This document shows positions 50,293 to 57,669 of a stretch of DNA of 64,000 nucleotides, piece by piece. The stretch's first letter is position 1. Each line of letters begins with the position of its first letter. The notes below the pieces were generated by a model. The model was not told the origin of the DNA. It was given only the letters and a program-made list of their open reading frames with translations, and made no database searches. The DNA is from Lentisalinibacter salinarum (GTDB taxonomy: Bacteria > Pseudomonadota > Gammaproteobacteria > Steroidobacterales > Woeseiaceae): contig NZ_JAPDRH010000002.1 in NCBI RefSeq assembly GCF_040706555.1, positions 310,001-374,000 on the forward strand. Direction: 5' to 3'. The position numbers and the translations under genes were made by a program.

Positions 50293-51684
50293 GTGAATAT
50301 CGTTGATACCGATCCACGCGAGTTCGAGCTTTACGCGCTCGCGCTCCCGCACGGGCCGAACTTCGAAGAGTTTGCGCTTTACTCGACCTGGCGATCGGAG
50401 AATGCAGGCAGCGTCGGTGCCGTGCTTTTCAATGGCCAGCAGTTTCGGCTACTGGTGCTACGTCGGCAAACGGATCATCGGTTCGTCGTGACCCATGATG
50501 ACATTCTCCGCGACCGGTCTATCGATCCCGAAGCGCACCTCAAGGAACTGATGCGGCCGGAAGAGCCGCCGGAGGCGATGCCGCCCAGCCAGAAGCGCAG
50601 ACCGAGATTGTTCACGGTCGGCTCCAGAAAACTGAACGAACGATTTCGGCTGATTACCAGCGCCGTGAGCCACTATCCAGCTCTGATGACAATCGGGGAG
50701 ACCTATCTGGCGATGCCTCGACCGGATGACAATTCCGTACCGGATTTCCAGACGGACAATTTCGACTCCCGTCTTTGGGAGCTCTATCTGTTTGCATGTT
50801 TCCGGGAGCAAGGCATCCGCACCTCACAAGATCAGCCTTCACCGGATTTCTTCATTGAACGCGACGGGCATAGTGGCTACGTGGAAGCCGTCACGACCAA
50901 CCCACCGGGAGAGCGGCTAGAGGGGTTTCCGCCGCCGCAACATTCGCCGGAAGATCACACAGAGCGCATGATAGGGCCTGCTGCAGAGCGCTTTGCAAAA
51001 ACGCTACGAAACAAGCTGCAGCGCGAGTATCACAACATGCCCCATGTCCGCGGGCATGTATTCGCGATAGCAATCGCCGACTTTCACGCCCCGAGTTCCA
51101 TGATCTGGAGCCGGGAGGCGCTGCCGTCCTACCTGTACGGCATCCATGCTTACGTCGAGGAAGGGCCGGAAGGCCGGGTCGCTGTAGGAGAAAGAATAGA
51201 AAACCTACGCGGAGACGCGGCTATACCTGCCGGACTGTTTGGCGACCAATCAATGGCGGATCTGTCCGCGGTCATTTTCAGCAATGCGGGTACGATCGCG
51301 AAGTTTAATCGGATGGGAGTTCTCGCCGGATTTCGTCCGCCAAGGCTTCGATTTGTGCGTGCCGGGACATTCTTTGACCGCACGCCGGGCGCTCTGGAAC
51401 CGATTCCATTCGAACTCGACATCCTGAGTGACGAGTATGCAGCCAAGTGGCCGCCGCATGGTGAGCCCTGGTGCCAGGAGCTTGAGGTCTTCCACAATCC
51501 ACTGGCCGCCCATCCGATGCCCTTCGATCTGCTGCCCGGAGCCACGCACTGGTTCGAGCGAGATGGTGAAATCGTGTGCGAGACAATCTGGGAATGGTCG
51601 GTTCTGGCCTCTGTCACGAAAATATTAACTAAAGACCGTGACGAAACACCTACTCCTCCATTGGATCATTCCTCTGAAGCATAA
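50293..51684 (+). CDS. hypothetical protein, possible PD-(D/E)XK-type nuclease
   Basis: A 463-residue protein with no family I can name. A segment SPDFFIERDGHSGYVEAVTT matches the pattern Asp - x(7-20) - Glu of the restriction-endonuclease-like fold, where the second acidic core residue would be followed by Thr rather than Lys, so the assignment is weak. The rest is mixed alpha/beta with many aromatic residues. It stands alone at the island edge. The GTG at 50293 was preferred because GGGAGGA lies nine bases upstream; the ATG at 50269 lacks a site. Function unknown; defence is a guess from context. Confidence 0.65.
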   Translation: MNIVDTDPREFELYALALPHGPNFEEFALYSTWRSENAGSVGAVLFNGQQFRLLVLRRQTDHRFVVTHDDILRDRSIDPEAHLKELMRPEEPPEAMPPSQKRRPRLFTVGSRKLNERFRLITSAVSHYPALMTIGETYLAMPRPDDNSVPDFQTDNFDSRLWELYLFACFREQGIRTSQDQPSPDFFIERDGHSGYVEAVTTNPPGERLEGFPPPQHSPEDHTERMIGPAAERFAKTLRNKLQREYHNMPHVRGHVFAIAIADFHAPSSMIWSREALPSYLYGIHAYVEEGPEGRVAVGERIENLRGDAAIPAGLFGDQSMADLSAVIFSNAGTIAKFNRMGVLAGFRPPRLRFVRAGTFFDRTPGALEPIPFELDILSDEYAAKWPPHGEPWCQELEVFHNPLAAHPMPFDLLPGATHWFERDGEIVCETIWEWSVLASVTKILTKDRDETPTPPLDHSSEA

Positions 51685-51837
51685 TGCTCTACGTCGCGTG
51701 CGGCCGCTCCGACGTCTTCTCATGGATTGCTCAAACAAGGTCGTGCACCTACCTGAGCGACACCAGCCAATCTGCAAAAGACCCGACATGACGAAGATCG
51801 CACTATCTCAGCCGTGCTGTCCCCCGCGTCCCCTCGT

Positions 51838-52125
51838 TCAACCTGAGAAATACCAGAGAATTACGGCGACAACGATTCCGATAATTGCAAGCAAAGTTGA
51901 CCAGAAATACCGCCAGGATTCCCGCCGTTCATTAGTTACCTGTCTCATCTCCCCTCGTGCTGCGCGCGCTTTTTGCTTCTCATTCAGCCAGTGCTGAGCA
52001 AGACGCCGCACTTCCGGAGAGCCGCCTACCAGTCGATATCCGCCGGATTCCATGTCGGCACGGATCGCATCTTCACCAGCCTCTTCCCATCGCTTGTACC
52101 GTCTTCTTTTCGCTTCTTCCTCCAT
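51838..52125 (-). CDS. small membrane protein with charged N-terminus
   Basis: A 95-residue protein: a charged, helical N-terminal half (KRRRYKRWEEAGEDAIRADM, SPEVRRLAQHWLNEKQKARA) followed by a basic patch and a single C-terminal membrane helix (YFWSTLLAIIGIVVAVILWY). This layout is typical of small tail-anchored membrane proteins. It follows the HNH-like gene after five bases and is probably co-transcribed, so it may be a partner in the same system. Confidence 0.7.
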   Translation of the reverse strand: MEEEAKRRRYKRWEEAGEDAIRADMESGGYRLVGGSPEVRRLAQHWLNEKQKARAARGEMRQVTNERRESWRYFWSTLLAIIGIVVAVILWYFSG

Positions 52126-52130
52126 TTGCG

Positions 52131-52982
52131 CTACCCATCCAGTGGTGAGAAATCCAAATCCTCCGTAAATCCTTCGAGCGGAATCTGTGCCTGCTCAGAG
52201 AACGCAACTATGTCTACCCAAACATTCCACCCGCTGCTCAACGCCCCGATACGAATTGCAGGGTTCATGCCGACATCAGAATTTATGTGATCTAGCCCGC
52301 CCACTCCGTAGGATTCAAGTTCAGCAATCTTCTCCCGTATAGCGCGATCGCCAAGTCTGTGGGCGAGCCTAAAATCCGACACGAGGATGTCAGCTCCGGC
52401 TGTCCCTATACAGACTGCCGGAGTATCCCCCATTTTGTGAATCCTCCGGACCACTGCGCCCAGAAAGCGGCGCACATCGATAGGGACTCGGCTGATGCGC
52501 TCGATATGATCATTGAGCTCATCGATCATCTCATCGAGCTCCTCTTCGGAGAGATTGAAATCCAAGACCTCATTGAAACTCCGGAGGTTTGCGACCGTTG
52601 TTGGCTCGTCAGCCGTCGTCCAATCAGTAAGATGCTCCAGGATCGCACGATCCGGAGACGAAAATCGCCGCTCATGCTCACGCTTCATCTCGACCATTCT
52701 TTCCACGGGAAAATCATCTACATTGTCTGTCTCCACATGATGGTCGTGACACATCAACATAAGATTGTCGAACGCTCGGCGTTCCTCATTGGTCATGTCC
52801 GGATTAAAGCGCTCACCGTCTTCCAACGCAGCCTCGATATGACAGACTTCCCCGACAAAATCGCCTTTTTCATTCATCATTAGCCTGGCGCAGTTCGGGA
52901 ATGCGCAAAGATTCCCGGAATACAAGAACAGCCTGCGAATTGTCGATGCTCGTGGTGTGAGTCGTTTGGGTTTCTCCTTCAT
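52131..52982 (-). CDS. HNH-like nuclease domain protein
   Basis: A 283-residue protein whose N-terminal third has the HNH/GmrSD-type zinc pattern: CAFPNC, then VCHIEAA, and DNLMLMCHDHHVETDN with the catalytic-type histidines and Asn. The C-terminal 170 residues are helical or mixed and unrecognised. The protein could be an HNH endonuclease of a defence or toxin system; the coupled small membrane protein suggests activity at the membrane. No methylase is adjacent, so a restriction enzyme is not the first choice. Confidence 0.75.
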   Translation of the reverse strand: MKEKPKRLTPRASTIRRLFLYSGNLCAFPNCARLMMNEKGDFVGEVCHIEAALEDGERFNPDMTNEERRAFDNLMLMCHDHHVETDNVDDFPVERMVEMKREHERRFSSPDRAILEHLTDWTTADEPTTVANLRSFNEVLDFNLSEEELDEMIDELNDHIERISRVPIDVRRFLGAVVRRIHKMGDTPAVCIGTAGADILVSDFRLAHRLGDRAIREKIAELESYGVGGLDHINSDVGMNPAIRIGALSSGWNVWVDIVAFSEQAQIPLEGFTEDLDFSPLDG

Positions 52983-53336
52983 TAGCCTTTGTTCCCCTCC
53001 CGCTTAACGATTTGGGTAAACGCAACAAGCGACGATATCAGTGAACTCCGTCAGCAGGCGAGGCCTTCTTACTTTTCCGCACGTCGGACACCTTGCCAGA
53101 GGTGAACCTCCATGGGTCTTTTACCCTTCCGTAACCAGTCAATATGTAGCAGGATCAGTTGCTTCTGTTGAGAGGTCGGCACACCTTATCCACAATGTCG
53201 GCTACTGATCTGCACGGCAGGTGGGTACAGGTTTGAGACCCTATGCGACAATGATCGGACGGCGTAAGTAGAAGACATTAGCACTTGGCTCAAGGACGTA
53301 TCGACATAGTCCTGCGCGAGAACCATCCGATTTAAA
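52983..53336. other. 354-base stretch without a convincing gene
   Basis: No ORF with recognisable sequence, tRNA, repeat or terminator that I can support. Composition is intermediate between the island genes and the core genome. Confidence 0.5.
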
Positions 53337-53918
53337 TTACGACTCCGCCGGGTCGGTGGTCTGCAGGTTGATGCTCCGTATCCATCGGTCACGACCGATC
53401 TTTACTTCATGCATCCCGACATACACCTGCCTCCCGGACTGCAGCAGAATGAGCGCATCCCGCGCAAGCACCCGCGGCACAAAAAAATATCCGTCCCAGG
53501 CATTCTCGCCGCGTACCTTGCGTAGAATTGTCATGCCCTTCACTTCCCTGAATACCGGAATTTTACGGCCTCGGTAGGTGTGATACTTCGGGGCGCGGAA
53601 TTCGTCTTCCCGCTCCTGCACATCCCGCAGCTTCCTATCTAGCCCATGGCCCGGATCATCGCTACCGAGGAGCGTGATCTCATAGCGGTGCCCCTTCCGC
53701 TCCGCCGGATACGTCCCGATTCCCTGCAGCTCCAGCCTGGTACTGAAATCATAGAGCGGGTTCTCTACATCAAGATCGAATGCCGTCTCCGGGCTGTAAA
53801 CCTCATGCGAGATCTCGGCCGAGATATCCGATTCATACCCTGTGATACGGACTGCCGGGAACTCATGCACGGTCTCCGGCATCCGTCGCTTTTTCCGCCG
53901 CGCCTTCTTCTTCGCCAT
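53337..53918 (-). CDS. hypothetical protein with basic N-terminus
   Basis: A 193-residue protein, no known family. It begins with a very basic tail (AKKKARRKKRRMPE), a mostly beta-strand middle (RITGYESDISAEISHEVYSP, RYEITLLGSDDPGHG), and ends with DALILLQSGRQVYVGMHEVKI. The beta-rich pattern and length suggest a single-domain DNA- or membrane-proximal protein. The start at 53918 and the alternative at 53930 are both possible because neither has a strong ribosome site. No neighbour gives a hint; the genes 3' to it are decayed. Confidence 0.55.
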   Translation of the reverse strand: MAKKKARRKKRRMPETVHEFPAVRITGYESDISAEISHEVYSPETAFDLDVENPLYDFSTRLELQGIGTYPAERKGHRYEITLLGSDDPGHGLDRKLRDVQEREDEFRAPKYHTYRGRKIPVFREVKGMTILRKVRGENAWDGYFFVPRVLARDALILLQSGRQVYVGMHEVKIGRDRWIRSINLQTTDPAES

Positions 53919-53930
53919 GATGAGCCCCAT

Positions 53931-54410
53931 CTTTTCGCCGAGGAGACGGGTAAGGTTACCGCTCCCGGTCCCGACCGCGGTCGCCTCGCCGGCGTTTTCG
54001 GGCCCCGCGCTTCCGCAAGCGCCTGACAGGTGCTAACGTCCTCTCCTCTTTCTCTGTTAGCTTTTCCTTGCCTTGCGCGGTCTTAACAAACTCCTCGCTT
54101 AGCTGATTTTTCTCCCGGATCGTGGTTCGCTTACCAGAAGCGCCATTCAGCGCTTTTGTAAGCCCGCAGCCTTTGATGAACTCACAGACGGCATCGAATC
54201 CACGCCTTCGCTGAGTGAAAAGGCGCTCATCGCCGGTCGGACGGGCGTGCCGGCGCCCGCGCAAAGGTGCTGGATGGCTGCGGGGTGACGATCTTCGGGA
54301 TCGGCCTGTCTGCCTCCGGGGGGCTGGCTGATGCCCAGATCGGCAATCTCCATAGCGCGTGGGAGCGCTGGTCTACCGCCGCTGGGGCAGAATTCGAGGG
54401 GGTTGTGCTG
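53931..54410. other. no confident gene; degraded island sequence
   Basis: A stretch of about 480 bases with no convincing gene. On the plus strand the frame beginning after a stop at 54216 gives the tail of some protein (ending AWERWSTAAGAEFEGVVL, stop 54412-54414) whose start is missing. On the minus strand a low-complexity basic frame covers 53956-54264. Both look like remnants of genes that once belonged to a larger operon. Confidence 0.45.
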
Positions 54411-55089
54411 TGAGAAATGGACAGCGGGAGTTTAAGGGCTTCCCCAGACTCGCGCCTACCGCGCCCGCAAGGCGGAGGCTCGGTTTCGGTGTCACGATCC
54501 TCGCGCTCACGCCGTGGCGGGCGAAGCTCGCAGGCTTTCTCGGCGCGGTTTCGGCAATTCCGCTGATGTTCGCCAGCCTGGATCTGGCTGCCCAGGCGGG
54601 CAGCAATGATCCGCTGGTCTGGATCGCCGCGCTGTTTGGCCCGCTCATCGCGGTGCCAGTCCTGCGGCGGATCTGGGAACAGCTGCTGCACCGCCAGCTC
54701 ACGATCCGCTATGGCCGGAGGCAGGTCCGAGCACTTGGCGCGATCCGCGCGCGGCGCTTTGATCCCGCGCATATCCGCGGGTTCGGGCTGCACGAGCACC
54801 CGAAGGCGAAGACCGAGGCGCGTGAGCATGAGCACAAGATCCGGGTGCCGGGGCGAACGGGCGCACCATCCACCTGAAGCCCTACTACCAGAAAAGCATG
54901 CTGCTCGCGCTCGGGTATTTTCACGAGCCGCAATTCCTGATGCCGATCTTTGACCAGGAGAAGGAAAAGAAGATCGTGCAGCGCCTTCGCGCGATGCACA
55001 TCGTGCTCACGACGATGGAATCGGAGGCCGAAGGCGATGCTCACGGCCCCGGCTCGGAATGGCAGGATCTTTCAGGGGCGCTGACGTGA
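54411..55089 (+). pseudogene. frameshifted membrane protein gene, transfer-operon remnant
   Basis: A GTG at 54411 overlaps the stop of an upstream remnant (GTGA) and starts a protein with a hydrophobic segment (ALTPWRAKLAGFLGAVSAIPLMF) and a second one near LIAVPVL. The reading then stops at 54877 by a shift: the continuing sequence is in another frame, reading through ANGRTIHLKPYYQKSMLL into the 55089 end. A single-base change near the GGGG at 54852-54855 would restore one continuous frame. The next short piece begins GTG at 55086 overlapping this stop (GTGA). The shape suggests a decayed gene from a plasmid-transfer-like operon, but the family is not identified. Confidence 0.45.
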
Positions 55090-55138
55090 GGAAGCAAGCG
55101 CAATACAAGATCAGAGACACAGGCCCGCGCGGCCCGTC

Positions 55139-55351
55139 TCAAGGTCGCCGGTAGACCGACTCTGCTGCGCGTTCGGCTTCCGAGTCGGGCACAAAGTCTG
55201 ACGGGATTGCACCGGGGCGCTCGGCGAACTTCTCGGCGATCGATTTAAACGTCGCCTTCGCTTCCTGCCAAGGTGCTTTGTACGCACCAAGCTCGCGATA
55301 GGGCGAGATGGTACGTTGTCCATCACCGTTGGCAGTAAGCTCTAATTGCAT
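55139..55351 (-). CDS. small protein, possible DprA-like N-terminal fragment
   Basis: A 70-residue protein with a strong ribosome site (GGGGAG, six bases before the ATG at 55351). Its pattern RTISPYRELGAYKAPWQEAK followed by FKSIAEKFAERPGAIPSDFV resembles the start of a plasmid-type DprA-like DNA-processing protein, but the fold after this is absent. It could be a truncated relic or a free small protein. It is transcribed toward the decayed genes on the plus strand and 100 bases from the ImmA/IrrE gene. Confidence 0.5.
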   Translation of the reverse strand: MQLELTANGDGQRTISPYRELGAYKAPWQEAKATFKSIAEKFAERPGAIPSDFVPDSEAERAAESVYRRP

Positions 55352-55449
55352 AAAAGTCTCCCCTGACACGAATCTATAAAAACTCTGTAGGGATGTAAAT
55401 GTGGTTTACGGCAGTCTGCGCCTTCTCTGTTGTGGATAACCGGCGCGGG

Positions 55450-55980
55450 TCAGAACAGATTCTTTAAAAGATTTGTAATGCGATGGGTCATCGCTTGCAC
55501 ACTCACCTGGTATCGGGCTGCCAGCTCTTTGAGCGCCTCCTCGTCCTCGATATCAATGTCAAAGTCGACAAGATCCGCAGTGATCATCTCGTAAGGCATG
55601 AGAAGCTCTGCCGCGAAACGGTTAGCTTCAATCTCGTCAGGATCGATGGCCTGTGAGGACACCGCATCCCGCCGATTTACCCGGAACGAGCGGTCGATGT
55701 GTACATCGCCCTTGTGGAGGAGCAGATGTCCGCACTCATGAGCGATCGTAAATCGCTGACGATTAACATGGTGCAGCGAATTAACGCCAATCACGGTATC
55801 GTGATCAGTTCCTCGCACGAGCATACCCGCTAACTCACCATCGAAAGGCGAGAATCGAAGTTCCGCCCCCAGTTGTCGGGCGATCCGGTCGACTGGGACA
55901 GGCGGCTCTTCGATCTCACACTCTTCAAGGATTTGGTTGGCAATCTCTCTGAGTGTTTCAGCGGTTCGTGCTCGTCTCAT
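55450..55980 (-). CDS. ImmA/IrrE-family metallopeptidase
   Basis: A 176-residue protein with the zinc motif TIAHECGHLLLHKG (HExxH) near residue 80, followed by the third ligand stretch EIEANRFAAELLMPYEMI. ImmA/IrrE proteases cleave the partner XRE-type repressor when a stress or phage signal arrives. The partner gene precedes it; the ATG overlaps that gene's stop (ATGA), so both are made together. Together they sit divergent to the ubiquitin-like operon, the natural candidate target. Confidence 0.88.
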   Translation of the reverse strand: MRRARTAETLREIANQILEECEIEEPPVPVDRIARQLGAELRFSPFDGELAGMLVRGTDHDTVIGVNSLHHVNRQRFTIAHECGHLLLHKGDVHIDRSFRVNRRDAVSSQAIDPDEIEANRFAAELLMPYEMITADLVDFDIDIEDEEALKELAARYQVSVQAMTHRITNLLKNLF

Positions 55981-56321
55981 TTGCTCTCCATTTCTGTTCT
56001 TCGGCTCACAATTTTGTCAGCCCATTCTGTGATTTCGGGATCAGTGCCAGGCGGCAATTTATCGGCCAGCCAGGAATCCGCTTGGCCCTGAGGGGGACTT
56101 GGAAGAAGTGCGTAAGGTGAAATTCTGAGAGCTTCCGCGAGGCCAAGAAGCTGGTGCAACGAGACGTGCTGCCGCCCCTTCTCAATATTTGTGATGGATG
56201 TTCGGGATAGACCGACAAGGTCACCAAGCTTCTGTTGGGTCATCCCCGGCGTGCGTTTCCGATGTAAGCGCACCAAATTTCCGAAGGCCCTGTATATCGA
56301 ATCCTGCTCCCAACGTTTCAT
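55977..56321 (-). CDS. XRE-family transcriptional repressor
   Basis: A 114-residue protein with an HTH_3 domain near residues 12-70: QQKLGDLVGLSRTSITNIEKGRQHVSLHQL. The tail of about 40 residues (GTDPEITEWADKIVSRRTE) would link to the ImmA/IrrE protease. It is expected to bind the AT-rich region between it and the Ubl gene (56322-56498) and repress until cleaved. A short N-terminus was chosen: the ATG at 56321 begins the conserved helix WEQDSIYRAFGNLVRLHRK; longer frames would begin with an unrelated hydrophobic stretch. Confidence 0.87.
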   Translation of the reverse strand: MKRWEQDSIYRAFGNLVRLHRKRTPGMTQQKLGDLVGLSRTSITNIEKGRQHVSLHQLLGLAEALRISPYALLPSPPQGQADSWLADKLPPGTDPEITEWADKIVSRRTEMESK

Positions 56322-56401
56322 GAAAATGACTATAGGAACAAACAGATAGGATGTCAATATCTTAAACTGTTGGTATTTGAAACGTATCTTAGTTTGCACC
56401 G

Positions 56402-56430
56402 TTGACTTTTTCTTCGAATCGTGACATAAA
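56402..56430 (+). promoter_or_regulatory. candidate promoter of the Ubl operon
   Basis: TTGACT at 56402-56407, a 17-base spacer and CATAAA at 56425-56430 form a fair sigma-70 promoter 70 bases before the Ubl start. The region upstream (56340-56400) is AT-rich, with imperfect inverted repeats such as AAACTGTTGG and CTTAGTTT, where the XRE repressor may bind. No binding was tested. Confidence 0.5.
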
Positions 56431-56498
56431 GGAATTGTGTCGCCAGGGACTGACTGGTCACTGGCATATATCAAACCCGATTAGGGAGGGAATTTGCG

Positions 56499-56747
56499 AT
56501 GGAAAAAGCGGTTGCTGAGCAGAACCACGGACCCAAGTACTTTCTGAATATAGAGGGTGCGGAATATCAATGGGACGAGCCGACTATCACGACAGAGCAA
56601 ATTGCTGAAGTCGGTGGTTGGGATGTATCCCAAGGCGTGATCGAGGTGGACAAGGACAACAATGAGCGCACGCTTTCCCCTGGTGAAGTGGTCGAACTGA
56701 AACCTGGTAAAGGCTTTGGTAAAAAGCATAAGTGGAAGCGCGGATAA
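56499..56747 (+). CDS. ubiquitin-like protein (multiubiquitin-type domain)
   Basis: An 82-residue small protein with the pattern of the bacterial multiubiquitin domain: KYFLNIEGAEYQWDEPTITT, then EVGGWDVSQGVIEVDKDNNE and a C-terminal strand LSPGEVVELKPGKGFGKKHK. It has one domain, not several, no cysteine, and ends KWKRG, a single Gly rather than the Gly-Gly of ubiquitin. Its C-terminus would be adenylated by the E1 and joined to targets. GGGAGGG lies eight bases before the ATG. The TAA stop overlaps the ATG of the E2-like gene (TAATG). Confidence 0.85.
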   Translation: MEKAVAEQNHGPKYFLNIEGAEYQWDEPTITTEQIAEVGGWDVSQGVIEVDKDNNERTLSPGEVVELKPGKGFGKKHKWKRG

Positions 56748-57157
56748 TGAGGCCCCGACTCGAGCAGGAACTTAAACTTCTTCGAAGCGCGTTTGGCACG
56801 GTTGACCACGCTGACGCCGGCGGGGAGGACTGGTTCCGAATCTCGAAATATGGACTGCCTGACGGATGGTTATTGAATGGCGAACAAGCTACGACAATCC
56901 CTTTGGCCTTTCTGATTAAGGCCGATTATCCCGGGGGAGCACCATACGGTTTCCTCACGCCGCAGGGGGTGACATTCAACGGCAAAGCCCCGGGTAATAC
57001 GGGCAATCCGCCCCAAACCGTGCCATTCAAGGGCGAATGGCTACATTTCTCATGGCAGCCGGCCTCGGGGTGGCAACCCACAGACGACCCAGGTAAGGGA
57101 TCAAATCTCGTCTCATGGGCGCGGAGTTTCGGATCACGGCTGCGGGAGGGGGCATGA
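56747..57157 (+). CDS. E2-like (UBC-fold) protein without cysteine
   Basis: A 136-residue protein resembling the prokaryotic E2 families found with multiubiquitin genes: LEQELKLLRSAFG at the start, then ADYPGGAPYGFLTPQGVTFNG (the beta-hairpin and P-x-x-P-like loop) and the WLHFSWQPASGWQP loop where classic E2 enzymes hold the active Cys-containing strand. The whole protein has no cysteine, so a thioester with the Ubl cannot form on Cys; Ser of FSW or Ser of PASG are possible acceptors. ATG overlaps the Ubl stop and the stop overlaps the ATG of the JAB gene. I rely on position and pattern, not on an alignment. Confidence 0.75.
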   Translation: MRPRLEQELKLLRSAFGTVDHADAGGEDWFRISKYGLPDGWLLNGEQATTIPLAFLIKADYPGGAPYGFLTPQGVTFNGKAPGNTGNPPQTVPFKGEWLHFSWQPASGWQPTDDPGKGSNLVSWARSFGSRLREGA

Positions 57158-57669
57158 AGAAAGCGCTGGAAATAGGCGAGAAAGACTACGATCGCTTGAT
57201 GGCCCATTTAGTCCCGGGCGACTCGAATGAAGAGCAGGCAGCATTTCTCTTTGCCACCTGCCAGAAGACGGCAACTGAGATTAGGATTCGAGTGATCGGA
57301 GCACAGAATCTCGGCCGCGATGATTTTGTTGCCCAGCACGGCTACTACATTGAGATGCAGGACGGTACTCGGGCCAGCTTGATCAAGCGGGCCCACGACC
57401 TCGGAGCATCCTTGATAGAGGTTCACTCACATTTGGGACCGTGGCCGGCTGAATTTTCCGCTTCCGACCGGCATGGCCTGCGGGAGACTGTGCCACATAT
57501 GTTTTGGCGTCTGAATAAGCGGCCGTACATTGCGCTGGTCGTCACAGAGAGTGACTTTGACGCGCTCGTGTGGATTGACGACCCCCGCATACCGGAGCGC
57601 CTGGACCAGCTGCGGGTGGGCCAGCGAATACTGTCGCCGACCAATCGATCGCTTAGGGGGTGGAAATGA
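57154..57669 (+). CDS. JAB/MPN metallopeptidase (JAMM)
   Basis: A 171-residue protein with a complete JAMM site: the first Glu in NEEQAAFLFAT (about residue 27), HSH in EVHSHLGPWPAEFSASD (His91, His93) and Asp105. Such zinc peptidases cleave isopeptide or C-terminal bonds of ubiquitin-like proteins, so it may process the Ubl precursor or undo conjugates. The Ubl ends close to its Gly, so processing would remove little; deconjugation is more likely. ATG at 57154 overlaps the E2 stop (ATGA) and its own stop overlaps the E1 start. Confidence 0.9.
   Translation: MKKALEIGEKDYDRLMAHLVPGDSNEEQAAFLFATCQKTATEIRIRVIGAQNLGRDDFVAQHGYYIEMQDGTRASLIKRAHDLGASLIEVHSHLGPWPAEFSASDRHGLRETVPHMFWRLNKRPYIALVVTESDFDALVWIDDPRIPERLDQLRVGQRILSPTNRSLRGWK

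Noticed and set aside
52983..53336. Minus-strand frame of 68 codons at 53186-53392
   Set aside because: No ribosome site, overlaps the 53337 gene end, and the translation has no recognisable pattern.
53956..54264. Basic minus-strand frame (102 codons)
   Set aside because: Low-complexity Lys/Arg-rich sequence with no ribosome site; possible relic but not supported as a gene.
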